DNA of 53,416 bases from Gonium pectorale (GCA_001584585.1 LSYV01000023.1:512443-565858), one strand, 5' to 3'; positions 24,896 to 36,301 are shown, counted from the stretch's first letter. A program made the numbers and translations. The notes: generated by a model from the letters alone, not told the origin.

Positions 24896-26522
24896 ATGGG
24901 CCGTCTTGCGGCCCTCTGTGCGTGCGCTTGCACATTCTTATTAATCCTGATCAGCTTTACCAATGCGGAGAATCTGGTGGTGAGCTGACTTCCGACAGCG
25001 TGTCCCTGGGACACTGAGGCATCGATCTCTTGAGCTGCAACAATGCTGTAGGTGACGTGCGGGAGTACAATCAAGCTACAGCATGTGAATACGAAGGCTC
25101 GCCTGCACAGCCACCAGGTTGCGTACAGTAGGTAAGGACAGCGGCATGATGGCTGTGCTCGGATGGTTGCTGATAATAAGGCCGCCGCTCGTGCAGGGGG
25201 TCGCAACAGCAGAGCGTCACTGGATACCCGGACGGCGACGATGGGAACAGCCTGTGGCTGGTACAGGGTCTCACGGTAGGCGATGCGCCGGACGGGGGGT
25301 GGCGCTTCGTGCACGCATGAGCCTGTAGTGAGGAGACATGCCTTGTTGCCCCCCTTCCCCAGGGGGAGCCATGCGTGCCTGGCGCACCCATGAAGAAGGG
25401 AAGCCGCCTCCGCTTGCTCCACGTCTCAACGCGCAAATGGCTGCATAGCCACCTTTACCAGTCACCCCTAACGAACAGCCAAGAGGTGAGCTGGGGCGGC
25501 CATTTCCCCGTGCCCAAGGAATGTGCTGGCGGGTAGTTGGGTATGCCCTCATCCTCCATGTCTGTCTGCGAGGCAACGGGGATGAGCGGGCTTTGGGGTA
25601 AGCGCGAGACCCTGAAGTGCCTTGCCCCTCCTCTTTGGGTCCCAGGTCAGCGCTTTTGGGAGTGACACGCAGTCCGACGGAGGCGATGTCTGGACGCTTG
25701 AATGGGACGGCAAGGGTAAAGTCTGGAAGCAAAACACCAAGGTGGGGGGTCAAGCCTGCTGCTACATCATGCAGCCGCATGCGTGGCATGGACGCCTTGA
25801 TCCTGGGTTATGGCGGCATGCAGTCCGTTCACCTGCCTTGCCTTGTACGCGCCCTCCCTACTGGAAATTTCGCGCGTTCGGTTGTAAATTCTATATGCGC
25901 GACAGCGTGTTCAAACTTGTTCGGGTAGGTATGTTCGTAGAGGCGGGCTCCCTCTTTTTTCTGCATTATTCTAGGTACTGTATTGGGTTGTGGTACTGCA
26001 TGAATACATGAAACGCGCTGCAGCCGTGACGGCCGCTGTGCGGAATTCGGCATGGTGATACTGCCCAGCCGTAGTGCACCAAGCGTTTGGCAGGCAGTGG
26101 GTCACGTACATGGCCCGTTCATTCTGCCTGCGGTCGGAGTACCGCCACCCCTAGCCTCATGCAGCAAGGAATGATGCGTGTCATTTTAAATGTTCCAAAT
26201 GGATTCCTGTTGGGGAACTCCCCCTTTACATCCTCTCCCGTGCCTTGTATGTACACCGGCCTCACAAACTCCCGTCGAGTCGGGCCAATGGCGAATGGCT
26301 GTCTCCGCCGCGCGCCAGGTCCGCTTCAAGCACGTGGACACCGGTTCGTACCTGTTTTCACACGACGTCAAGTACGGCCAGCCTATTGCCGGCCAGTTTG
26401 AGGTGGCTGCGACGGGCGCCAAGAGCAAGAACACGGAATGGCTGGCGGCTGAGGGTGTGTACATGCCCAAGGCCCCAGGGGACAAGGGTGCGGCCGGAGA
26501 TGAGGACAAGGAGGACCTGTGA
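24896..26522 (+). CDS. SDF2: SDF2-like MIR-domain ER protein
   Basis: Exons 24896-24979, 25052-25131, 25197-25275, 25363-25485, 25646-25741 and 26319-26522 encode about 221 residues. The first exon is a signal peptide: a hydrophobic core, then SFTNAENLV. The mature part is three MIR repeats: VTCGSTIKLQHVNTKARLHS with QSVTGYPDGDD; GSRLRLLHVSTRKWLHSH with EVSAFGSDTQSD; VRFKHVDTGSYLFSHDVKYG. NTEWLAAEGVYMP follows near the end. This is collinear with plant SDF2 and animal SDF2/SDF2L1. SDF2 acts in the ER lumen in protein folding/quality control with ERdj3B- and BiP-type chaperones and is induced by ER stress. The C terminus KEDL resembles a K/HDEL-type retrieval signal. The donor of the second exon (25132) was chosen because it restores the VAYSRGSQQQSVTGYP match. 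Confidence 0.95.
25928..25975 (+). repeat. Possible short relative of the dispersed repeat
   Basis: TCGTAGAGGCGGGCTCCCTC and a T-rich tail, sharing 19 bp with the fragment at 5608-5660. It lies in the last SDF2-like intron. Confidence 0.4.
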
Positions 26523-26726
26523 GCTGCGCGAGCGTTTTCTTTGGACCCGTCTGGTGTGTCACTCACTCGACAGCCGGGTATGACTTTATGATTTACTGCA
26601 GTGGCGTCTGCCGCAAGCCCAATCAGCTGGTAGCATGCCAGAGGATTGTCCAGGGTTGTCGAGCGAGCGGGATGGCGGGCGAGAGTGTGGACGCACTCTG
26701 CGGTCTGACGGATGGCCATGGAATGC

Positions 26727-26731
26727 TGTAA
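26727..26731 (+). terminator. TGTAA polyadenylation signal for the SDF2-like gene
   Basis: TGTAA about 205 bp after the SDF2-like stop codon. Confidence 0.65.
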
Positions 26732-27574
26732 CAGCGCAAACAACATATGCAGTGCGTACGAACTGGCAGATCTTGCCCGCCAACCAACTGCCAGCATAAA
26801 CACACACCCATCACCAAACAACAGATGCTCTCGGATGGGATCAGCCGTCCAGTAAATACATGAAGGATACTACCACTGACGGCTCGTGGCTGCAGCTGTC
26901 AGCAGGAGCCACGAATATAGCGCGGTACGAATCCGGGTATGAAGCCCCATGATGCAGCGCGAACAGATAATGAAGGAAGAAAAGAATCGCTTGGCGTCTC
27001 TCATACGGCGGAAGCACATGGCCCCCACAGAGCGGGCTGCTATCCCAGGCACTCTCTCGCCTCGCCACTGCGACCTGTGTTTGCAAGCGTTCCAATGTCA
27101 GGAGTGAAGTCAGACTGCCGCATGCCTCTAATTGCAGTGGTCTACGGCTACTCATACGAATACGTCCCAGAGCATATCGTACAGGTTGCCAAAGGAATTA
27201 CCCAGAGCGCCTCTTGCCTACACCACTCGGTCAAGTCCACAGTGCTCAACTTCCTAAGCCGGGGTTAAAACAACAACAACAACCATCCTGCTTGCAGGCT
27301 AACGCTCGAGTCACTGTCACGAGTCAAGGCTACACCCCTGCATCTCGCCAAACCTGGCTTCCCCCCGGACTGTTCTACTCGAAAGAAAGAGAACCAGAAA
27401 CGGGGAAGGCAGCCTCTACGGACATACACACCCGAGGGTGTGATGTTTCCAGCAGGGCGCCGAGTACAGGGCATGGGTGGCGAGGTATACGAGCGGCTAC
27501 TCGGTAACCCAGGCGTTCTGAGGCCGCCTTGCCGGCCTGCATGAGCGCCCCTTTCTCAACGCCCGCCACTCCCA
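26732..27574. other. Convergent intergenic region SDF2 (+) / DUF1336 gene (-)
   Basis: No gene recognised. It contains one copy of the dispersed stem-loop repeat (27381-27480) and a short CAA run at about 27268-27282. It presumably holds the 3' UTR of the minus-strand gene. Confidence 0.5.
27381..27480 (-). repeat. Dispersed stem-loop repeat, copy 3 (best copy)
   Basis: On the minus strand it has a left flank CATGCCCTGTACTCGGCGCC, then CTGGAAACATCACACCCTCG, GGTGTGTATGTCCGTAGAGG, CTGCCTTCCCCGTTTCTGG and a TTCTCTTTC tail. ACACCC/GGGTGT pair around a two-base loop. It is almost identical over about 90 bp to the copy at 36208-36301. Confidence 0.9.
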
Positions 27575-30500
27575 CTACCCGTATAAGGATGATATGTCAC
27601 TGTCCGCCGCGATCGCCTCGTCCCCGTCAGGGCACGACTTCGAGCAGGCGCCAGTGCCGGCGCTGGCGGTGTTGGCGCCGGGTGTGATGTAGTCGCGGAG
27701 CGGCCGGTTGCGCGCCAGGTCTATGCGATACATGCGCACCGCGGCCAGCACCTGCTCCGGGAGCTCCTCGGGGCTGTTGCCCTGGATGATGAACGCATTC
27801 TCAAACACCACCTCGGGCAGCCTGCGGGACGACCGAAGCGGCGGGGACGCGGGAAAGAGGAGTTGAAGGGAAAGGGGAATGGACAGGGGAAAGGGGAGGC
27901 AGGCTACGGCCTTAGCCCTGAGCGGTGTCCGCAGGGCAGCGGTAAGGCTGTGCGGCAGCGTGGTAGGCCAGCTGGCGCACCGCAGCAGAAGTCTGACGCC
28001 CCAGGTACTTCATGGGCGATGGATGGTGGGGGTGAGCGGGGAGGGACCAAGTATCGTAACCTCCTGGGTCTCGCATGCGTTCCACACCAAAGTTACTTCC
28101 CGAAAGCCCGAAAGCTGTTACTACTCCCCAGATTTCCCAGCGAGCCGTTTGAACCGCACCTGGTGAAGTACGCACCAAACGCCCTGCGCGCCAGGAACTG
28201 GTACGCGTGGATGTCGATGTCGACCTGCCAGATGGGTGGTTGGCGGGGCCATACGCTCGCGACAGCCGTGGCAGGCAGGCAGGCATGATGCACAAGAGGG
28301 AGGGATAGCGAGGGCAGGCACATTTGCATCGCACCCGCTGCGCAAGGAGGCGGGCAGGCTGCATCTCCCAAAGAAACGAAGTAAGAACGCAACACTTGTT
28401 TCGGTAATTGTGTTTGCCTCAAGCTCTTCCCAAGCAGCCATGAAAACAGCCCCACACCATTGTCGCAGTTTCCGAGCATGGCTCTAGTGCTGCAGCTGGA
28501 GGGGCTCACCTCCAAGTAGCCTGGCCCGTGGAAGAAGAAGTGCTGCGGCCGCGTCAGCACCGGCTTCTCGTTGTAGGTGCTGAGGAGTTTGTGCTCTGCG
28601 GGGCTGAGAGGGCCCTTCTGCGCCCACTCCTCCACGTTCACGACGCGGGGTATGAGCTTGAACCTGTGGACGCAACATAGGAGCGCAGGTGACTCCATTT
28701 TACTGCGCCTAAGTATATCAAGTCCTTGGGTCGGCGCAACCGCACAAGGTCAGGTACACACCGCGTCCGCGAGCACTCGACAAAGCCAAGCCAGCCTTGC
28801 CGCTGTGCCTGTATTTGCAAACGGGACCTTCGCTCACTGAAACGCAGGACTTATACGGGCCGGGGTGCCTGCATTGGCTCCCACGACAGGCGTTCTCCCG
28901 GTGCTGGATACTCGTCATAGCGTAAGGTGTTTTGTGTCATAAAAGCAGACCCCAGTGAGCCCTGTTTCCGCCGACAGCCTTGACCTTGACCGCGCACCTT
29001 GATGACACCATCAGTAACGCGCTCCGACTATGTCGCGCATGCTACGTCTCTCACCTACACAACGACAACCTCAGCACGCACCTGTCGCGTGTGGGGCTCC
29101 CGTCTGCTTCCCGTCCGTTGGTCACGAAGCGGCGCACCAGCGCCAGGGCCGCCTGGTTTTCGAAGGTGGCGGCATTGAAGTCGGGCGGCAGCCCGAAGTA
29201 GTAGATGAGGCTCTGCGAGGGGCCATCGTTGGCGCCGAAGAACGAAGCCTGCGCGCAGGCGGTGCACACAGGTTATCTTCAGCAGTGTCTGGGACTAACG
29301 CTGTGCACACGCGCCGCCGAATGTCCCCACCGTACTGTGCTGTGTAATTCCCAAGCCGCAGTCGCCGCAAGACTGCACCTTGTAGCAGGGTAACTCTCAA
29401 ATCGCCATGCGGCCTAGCCACCCACCCACCCAGCCGCGAGGCCCCCTACCGGGTACATAGGAAGCATGATGGTGAGGATGAGCAGTGGCGGCAGGTGCGG
29501 GTCAGACGCGGGCCGCAGCAGGTGCTGCAGGTTGGCCAGCCTCGCCACGTGCGTCAACTTTGTTTCCGAGGTGATGACGTCAGAGGCCAGCAGGCGGTAC
29601 AGCGGCCGGCCGCACGGGACCTTGACCTTGGTGCGCATGTAGTCGGGGCCGCGGACCATGAAGGGCCGGCCCGAGGTGGACGGCCCGTCGCCGCCCTCGG
29701 CTTCGCCTCCACACTCCTCCCAGCAGTCCCGCACATCCAGGGTGCTCGCCGAAATGCCACGGTGCTGCGCATATTGGCAGGCGGGAACAAGGCGGGTGGG
29801 GGAGAGAGAGGGAACGGTGAGCAACCGAGAAGCCACACACCCGAGTATCATAAGATACAGGGTCGGGATTGGAGAGGGGTAACCGCAACTGTGCACTTCA
29901 TTCCTTTGATGAGCCCGCTCGGCATCGCTCTTGCCACTCTCATTAATTCCCGCTTCTTTGCCGCCATTGCGCCCGGCGCCCGACCCTCAAGAGCCGCACC
30001 TTTAAAGTGATCCCAGGCTCCAGCTTGCCCCCCAGGCGCCGCGCAGTGCCTCCGTCAGCTGCTGATCCGCCGGGCCCCCCAGGATGCCCCGCCGCCCCGG
30101 AGGCCCCGCCGGGCGCGCCTGTAGCGGAGGCCGCAGGCGCGACCCCCGGGATGCCCGGAATGGCTGGGATGCGAATATTTTCAAGGATGCTGAGGCAGCC
30201 CGTCAGCATGCCGCCAGCGCCGTTCAGAGGCTCTTCCGAGGCCTCGCTCGTGCCAGCCAGGTAGCCGCTCTCATAGCGTAGTGAGTCCATGCCGTTGACG
30301 ACTGCGGCCGCCGTGGCTGGGGCACTGGCACCACCCGCGCATGTCGCAGGCCCGCCAGCCGGGGCTGGCGGCGGCGGCGATGGGCAGGGCGAGGCCACGT
30401 CCACAAGCAACGTTGAGCCGGCGCCGGCGCAATGCCTCGTGTCCGGGCTGGTTACCGGGCCCGGCAACGGGTGCTGTTGTTGCTGCTGCTGCACAGGAGG

Positions 30501-31347
30501 AGCAGGGCCAGCAGGAGAGGGAGAGGGAGATTGGAGGGCGGTTCCCAATACCTTGTATGCGCACCGAGCCTCTCGACTGCCGCGCAAACTTGGACATCCA
30601 TGCGGCGGTTGCAAGGATTCTCCACCGATGCGGTTGCTGTGGTGGTCTGAACCAATACTTCGCACGACATCAGCCCACCGCTTGGGTGACCGGCACCATC
30701 CCGTCGTGTTGAGTGTTCACATACACCCGCGCCCTGCCACATACCCCCGCTGCACCGAATTCACAAACTCCAGGAAGTAGCTGCCTTTGCTGTGGCCACC
30801 CCAGCCTGTTCACACAGGTGACCACGCTCCTCCTGTTCCCCGAACACGGGTCCTCGCGTGTCAACCGACCTGCCCACTGTTGTGCTTTTCAGCGCCGACG
30901 GAGTCGTGAGGAGCCTCAAAGGTTGATGGAGAGCTCTCCGGGCTACGGCGCGGACTCGCGGCTGCGACAGGCCATCAAAATACCGTTAGAGGCCAACAGG
31001 GGTCCGTCACCGTAACGCATATACCTGCAGCGGCGTCGAAGTACTCTTGAGCGTCATGGTACTCTGCAACGAGGCGCGCGCGTTGTGGGTTATTCTGTGC
31101 CTCGGGGGCTTGTCCCCATGAGGGAGGAGGAGAGTCGCGCGTGGGACTTCGGTGCGTGCAGTTCAATAAGCTGGTCGGATGTCGCACCTGACACAAAGCT
31201 GTTATTTGACAAACAGGACAGAGGCGAAAGGAGGTCTGCTTCTTTGCTTTTACACCGCTGGCTGCCGTCTTCCTGTATCGCCCCGTTCCTGATTTCATGG
31301 CGTGCCTTCCTCTTTTGTCTACCTAAGCAGCAGCAGAGGAAGGACAT
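27575..31347 (-). CDS. DUF1336 / EDR2_C domain protein
   Basis: Minus-strand exons 31188-31347, 31025-31063, 30870-30961, 30000-30488, 29450-29764, 29082-29248, 28510-28663, 28160-28224 and 27575-27821 are in phase throughout and give about 575 residues. The second half is the EDR2 C-terminal domain (DUF1336): PFMVRGPDYMRTKVKVP, LPPLLILTIMLPMYP, FKLIPRVVNVEEWA, HGPGYLEVDIDIHAY and the end motif EELPEQVLAAVRMYRID. In plants this domain sits behind PH and START lipid-binding domains (EDR2, implicated in lipid binding and defence). Here neither is present: the N-terminal ~250 residues are a Cys-rich start (MSFLCCCLG, a possible palmitoylation site), EYHDAQEYFDAAA, a Ser/Pro region and a Gln/Pro/Ala/Gly linker. 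Membrane or lipid association is inferred. The junction 30870/30488 is the least certain; another small exon could lie between. Confidence 0.85.
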
Positions 31348-32580
31348 GGTGCAAGCCCTATCTGCCTGGCGCAATTAGTGCTGAATGTCAGCGCGAACCA
31401 AAACTATGGCGATTATTGCAGCGACGAGGCCCAAGAGCATCGACAGAGTCTTGTCGGCGGCTCTTGGGGGTCATTTGGAGCTTGGCGTAACTGTACGATT
31501 GTACCGTTGTACGGCCCGCATGTGCACACAGTGCACACTGCATTTGTGACCGTGAGCCCACTTAACCATACTCCGTTATGGACCATATGGCTTCTTGTCA
31601 GACAGCTTTCTTGCATCTACTTCAGCAAACCACCCGGCGGCCGTCCTGGCAGCCACCTACACGCAAGCAACGCGCTCCTCTTCTTGTGGGCAACTTATGC
31701 CTAACAACAAAGCGTCCAAGATCGTGCTCTTCAGATATCAAACCGCTCAAGAACTCACGCAGCATCCTGCGTAGGCTTGCACAAACGGTAAGAGAGGTCG
31801 GGAGGCAGGAAGAAGCATCGCAAGCAGCAATCCGGCAGGCAGGCAGCCGAGCTCTCCCGTCCGGGGCACTATCCCTGCTTATCCAACAAATGCTGCTGTG
31901 TCCGTACCAAGACCGAAAAGCCGGTGCACCCCCAAAATAATGCTCCCTGTTCCCTGGCTACCTCGGGCGCATCATATTCATTAGTATGTAACTGGTATGC
32001 CGACCCGGGTACTCGGGCAAGCACTAAAACATCGCATGACATGAACTGCAAGACGGCACCTCACGCATCCTGCTTGCAATCGCCGTTGCTGGCGGTACAC
32101 GTTGCATCATTATCTAGCTCCCAACGCCGCAAGGCCCCAGACGCCGTCCAGCACGGCGTACTCCGGTCCAGGACACCCTCATGTCCCCACGTTGCAACTA
32201 TACCACATGGCTTCATTGACTATTGCACCACAGGGTCTCCCATGCTAAGCAGCACAGACCACCCATCACGTTATCGCCTGCGTACGGCGAGGTCAGGGCG
32301 GCGCCACCATACGACCACCAGCACGAGTCCGCACGTGTTAGCATCCGCACGTGTTAGCACCCTGACAAGCAGCGCCTCATACTGGTCCGTAATGCGCAGC
32401 GCTGCCGGAGAGCAGCTTGAGGCCCAAGGCGCACATCCCGTGAACCTTCCTTGCAGGATCGTTGAAGCCAAGGTCCAAGGCCCCATGCCTCAGCGACCGA
32501 TTCAGGGCACCATGTGGCATACCGGTACTGCCGAGATTCTGCATCCATGCATGCCGATCGGTAGGGGCTACTGGGCGGCC
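31348..32580. other. Region between the DUF1336 gene and APC10
   Basis: About 1.2 kb without a convincing gene. By position it holds the APC10 3' UTR and the promoter of the DUF1336 gene (both minus strand). Confidence 0.45.
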
Positions 32581-33651
32581 CTACCGCACGGCAGAATACA
32601 GGGCCATGGGCTGCGTGGAGATGCTGCAGGGGAGCGCTCTGTGGGAGTCGGTCCGCGCGCTGAAGATCTTGACCTGTCGAATGTGCGTGTCGCGGCCGTT
32701 TTGGTGGTTGGCCAGCACCGCGAGTTGGACGTAGAATGCCCGCAGCGGCTCGTGCGGGGTGGCCTCGGCTGTCAGCGGTATGACCACCCAGCCGGATGGC
32801 TCCTCCAATTCCACCACCCGCACCTCCTGCACACGAGGACAGAGGAAGGCCCGGGTATCAGCATGGTTGGAGCGTGCGAAGTGCTGCCAACTCCGCATTG
32901 GAATGTCCAGCAAAGCAAGTGCACCTATTACCGCGTGAAATGGCAAGGCGCCATAACCGCGACTGCCTTCATGACAGATGCACAGGTGCCAGCAGGATTG
33001 CAGCAGCTTGCTGGTTGCCACGGCCTGGTTTAACCGTACCTTCAGGTCCTGGTACGTGTGGCCAGCCCTGACCGAGACCCTGCTGGGGGTGTAGCTCTCG
33101 TCCAACTTGAAGTCCACGTGCATGTGCATCTCCTGCGCGTGTGGGGGAATGCGCATGCTTGGCTTACACCCCCAGTCCGACGCTGTACCGCAAGGCGACG
33201 TGCCCCATTGCTTCAAGGCGAGCGCTGGCTGACCAACAGTGGATCAGGTCATTGGCTGCGCAGACCGGTGGTGCAGTCGAGCGCAGTGTGCGATACATAC
33301 GTTGACGGCACCGGGCCGCAAGCAGGCCCACAAGTGCGACCTGCCGATGTGCGCACCAGGAGAGGCATCTTCCGCTGGAACTGTATGTTGATTAGGTGAG
33401 GCTGGAGCCCATCCGATCTGCATAGCACGCATGCCCATAAGGACGCGAAGGGTACGGAAAGGGTACAGCTACACACCGGGTCGCACGTCCTGCTGGCCCA
33501 GTCCCCAAACCCCAATGCCGACCCAAGCTCACTGCCAGAAGGTCTCCTCGCTGCCGTCTCGCAGCATCTCAACGCCATTCCCGGGTTTGGCACTGGTCAC
33601 TGACCAAACAGCCAAGTGGCCGACCTCTCGACGCGAGTTGCTGTCTGTCAT
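32581..33651 (-). CDS. APC10: Anaphase-promoting complex subunit 10 (DOC1)
   Basis: Minus-strand exons 33533-33651, 33357-33417, 33040-33132 and 32581-32826 join in phase to 172 residues, slightly shorter than the human subunit (185). It is a single DOC domain: [74 protein letters not shown] and [20 protein letters not shown], all hallmark APC10 segments. Role: APC10 sits beside the co-activator and helps form the receptor for D-box degrons, raising processivity of APC/C ubiquitination in mitosis. The C terminus is SAVR; animal and fungal APC10 end in an Ile-Arg (IR) tail that binds a TPR subunit, so Val-Arg is a conservative version. Confidence 0.96.
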
Positions 33652-34387
33652 ACGAAGCTGTACCCGTTTATCAAAGTGTAATTTCAAATTTTCACTCGTG
33701 ACTGAAGATGCAAATTGTTATCGGCACAAGCTACCTTTGTAAAGAGAAGTTTCAAACCAAAATCAGAGCCGGGACGGCCCGATGGTACTCAGGATAACCC
33801 TCAATATGCATGCTATCAATCTGCTGTCACTGCGCTGCTCATGGATGTCCCGGGTCGATCCCGTACCTGGTAAGCCGTACATCCACACAGCCGTGCTTTG
33901 CGCCTCCTCCTCCGCCACCACGGCCTGGAGGATCCTGCAGCTAGTGATACAGCTGACAGCGTGCTTAAACCGCTTGGAAGCCTGCAGCGCCTCGCACGGG
34001 TGAGGGCATCCTCCAAGAAAAGATGTTAACCCCCACAAGCACCGCATGCAACCGCAGTAATTGTTAATAGGTTGCTCTATGGGGCTTAAGGGCAGCATCG
34101 GGACATGCATGGGGCTTCTGGCGTACGTGCCACGTCGCGTACGGAGATATGGCAGGATTTCCATGGATTTAACTTAGGGGTTCAACCAGGGGATTCTCCC
34201 CTGGATTCAACGTAAGTTTCCATGTGCCACATCACGGCGCGTCAATTGTGCAATCTGTAGGCAAAACCTGAAATAGTAAACACCACAGACGTTGCAGATT
34301 GCAACGTTGCAGATCCTCTTCCGCTTGCTGTACATCGAAGTACCGCAACTGCGGGTGTATGTGCTAGGTAGGCCAGGTGCCGAGACG
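33652..34387. other. Intergenic region between APC10 (-) and the coiled-coil gene (+)
   Basis: No assigned gene. On the minus strand about 33860-34000 is an open, exon-like stretch (ASKRFKHAVSCITSCRILQA, then VVAEEEAQSTAVWMYGLP) with AG before it and GT after, but without recognised homology or partner exons. A short stretch at 34290-34350 on the + strand is similarly open. Confidence 0.4.
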
Positions 34388-35020
34388 ATGATGGACTCGT
34401 TGCTGAATGCTGATACACTCCGTAGTCCGCTGCCCATATCCCCGATCCACACTAGGCTAACGGCTCTCACGCGTGCTCATCGTAATCCGCACAGGCTCGA
34501 CGCAGGCAGACGAGCAGCTGGCCGCGCGCTCCTCCAATACCAGTAGCAAGCAGGCCGAACGGGAGGAGCTGGAGAGTATGAACATGGTGCTGCGGAAAAG
34601 GATGCGGCAGACGGAGATGATGGTGGTGAAGGCAAAGGAAGGTACGCATGTGCACCTGGCGGGATGACCGTCACACGTCTTGCTCTGTACCCGCCCGCCC
34701 TATTGGAAACGTCGCGCCTTCGGGCGTGTATGGCCGTAGAGGCGGTGTTCTGTGCAGGTTTCTCTTTTTTCACCCTCTGTGTTGGGGTGCGGTATGTATA
34801 TGGGTCACGGGTTCTTCAGGGTTCTTCCCTGCGCCAGAATAGCTGTAATCAAAACCTTTCCTACCGGCGTATGTTTTCTCTAAGCCTGCCTTTTTGTGAC
34901 ACGCCAAGCAGAAACAAACCTTAACCCGGCCCCATCACAGCAAAGCATGTTGCGGAGGTGGCGAAGCTGGAGGCCGAAATTGCGAAGTTTAAAGGGAACT
35001 ACGTCGCCTGCAGCCGCTGA
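34388..35020 (+). CDS. Predicted small coiled-coil protein
   Basis: Unrecognised. Three exons, 34388-34421, 34495-34641 and 34941-35020, join in phase to an 86-residue protein starting MMDSLLNADTLRSTQADEQL. About residues 30-80 form a highly charged, probably helical coiled coil (KQAEREELESMNMVLRKRM, then KHVAEVAKLEAEIAKFKG). The phase agreement at both junctions and the strong helix pattern argue for real coding sequence. The short first exon and the end (NYVACSR stop) are uncertain: just past the stop, another frame remains coding-like, so the gene may continue by another splice or be interrupted. The second intron (34642-34940) holds a copy of the dispersed stem-loop repeat. Confidence 0.45.
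34681..34775 (+). repeat. Dispersed stem-loop repeat, copy 4
   Basis: Reads TGTACCCGCCCGCCCTATTG, GAAACGTCGCGCCTTCGGGC and GTGTATGGCCGTAGAGGCGG, then a tail ending TTTCTCTTTTTTC. The stem is CGCC/GGCG on a TTCG loop. The copy lies in an intron of the predicted coiled-coil gene. Confidence 0.85.
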
Positions 35021-36207
35021 TCACCGACAACGTCAAGACGCTTGAATTTGCGCTGGTACAGCCCAAGACGGTGCTGATTTGTTGTAGGGTTTTGTTTCAG
35101 GATGCGGAGCTTCACACTCGTGTCCCTCACTCACACACAGGGCGCGCCGCCTCACCCGGGCGCTCATAAGCCGCAGCGCGTCGGCGAGGTCACCTTCTTG
35201 TACAACTTGGATGCTTCGACCCATATGCTGGCTCAGCCCACGGCGAGGTGCAGCGCTGGGTTTGCACCACACGTCGGGGGCGTATGCCTTAGAAGTGTTT
35301 CGCCCGGCGTGGGTACCGTCCCACGGTTCACATTGAATAACCTTGCTCCGTGCAGTTGCAGTTGTGGTGGGACACGCTGGACGCCGCCGCCCGATGGCAG
35401 ATTTCGCACTCAAGAGTCGTGGAAGTTGCAGATTGGTGCCGGTGAAGCTGCCGCTTACCGCACCTAAATCCACGGCAACTCTGCGTCCCTCCCGGGCTTC
35501 ACGCCCCGGACCTTACCGGCGTGATTGAGCATCAGCCTTGTCGTAGCTGAGCTGAGCTGGGCTGGGCTGGGCACCTGCCTGTGATACAGGGCCTACATGG
35601 ACTACGGTTGCCTTCGGGGCCATGGGGTTCGCACGGCACGCTCTCGGTCACGTGTCTCCTGGCCCGAGCGTCCCGTCAGCCGCTGCCATGCACACACCCG
35701 TTGCAGCATGTCTTGTGCAGTGTGTGTGCGTGTGCAGCATGTGGTTTCTTGAAGGAGTTTCAGAAGCAAACGGTTCACGACAATGCAATGGCTTCCACCT
35801 GTAGTCTCCCGTCCGGCGGCTTAGCCGCTCTTGCCTTCCTTTAGGTGAGAGGTAAATTGGGGCGCGTCGAGTAGGGGAGAATTACAGTATTACTGCGTGT
35901 GCTGCGTTGGGCTTGCGGGTGAGTGGGAGCAGCGGTCACCCAGCCATGGGTGACCGGTGCGGCGTCCACCCGTTGCATGGTTGCCATGGGTGGACCGCTT
36001 CTCGTCCCGGTGGACCATGGAACCCGTTGGACAAGTCCATCAGTCCTGGTGAAGTCGTCGCAAGAGGGGCGTTTGCTCCTGTTGCGCTGGCCCCTTGCTG
36101 GTCAGCTGTTCGCCTGGGTTGTTGTCTTCGCGTCTATGAGTGCCAACGACTTGTTTTCAAGGCGTACGGCCTTTGAGGAGACGCTCTTCCAGTAGCATCT
36201 ATAGTCA
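35021..36207. other. Unassigned region with coding-like fragments (+ strand)
   Basis: Open fragments with good acceptor sites occur on the + strand but could not be chained into one protein: about 35015-35063 (LITDNVKTLEFALVQPK), about 35357-35440 (LWWDTLDAAARWQISHS), about 35591-35645 (AYMDYGCLRG) and about 35740-35800 (FLKEFQKQTVHDNAM). They may be exons of an unrecognised gene or remnants of one. A short GCTGG/GCTGA tandem lies at about 35548-35572. Confidence 0.35.
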
Positions 36208-36301
36208 TAAAAAGAGAAGCAGAAACGGGGAAGGCAGCCTCGACGGACATACACACCCGAGGGTGTGATGTTTCCAGCAGGGCGCCGAGTACAGGGCATG
36301 G
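36208..36301 (-). repeat. Dispersed stem-loop repeat, copy 5
   Basis: On the minus strand nearly identical to the 27381-27480 copy: same left flank CATGCCCTGTACTCGGCGCC, same ACACCC/GGGTGT stem and same CTGCCTTCCCCGTTTCTG tail. One difference is GTCGAGG for GTAGAGG. Confidence 0.9.

Noticed and set aside
25617..26011. Unspliced extension of the SDF2-like exon past 25741
   Set aside because: A good donor at 25742 and the third MIR repeat at 26319 show that the extension is intronic.
28093..28698. Single continuous minus-strand protein across 28.1-28.7 kb
   Set aside because: The frame runs through an intron (28225-28509); the conserved DUF1336 segments require splicing.
31924..33033. 369-codon + strand open frame
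   Set aside because: It lies antisense to APC10 and its 3' flank; composition is not protein-like and no family was recognised.
32796..33071. + strand frames over APC10
   Set aside because: Antisense to clearly conserved APC10 exons.
33840..33880. GGTCGATCCC-like box as a tRNA T-arm
   Set aside because: No acceptor stem or anticodon arm could be folded around it.
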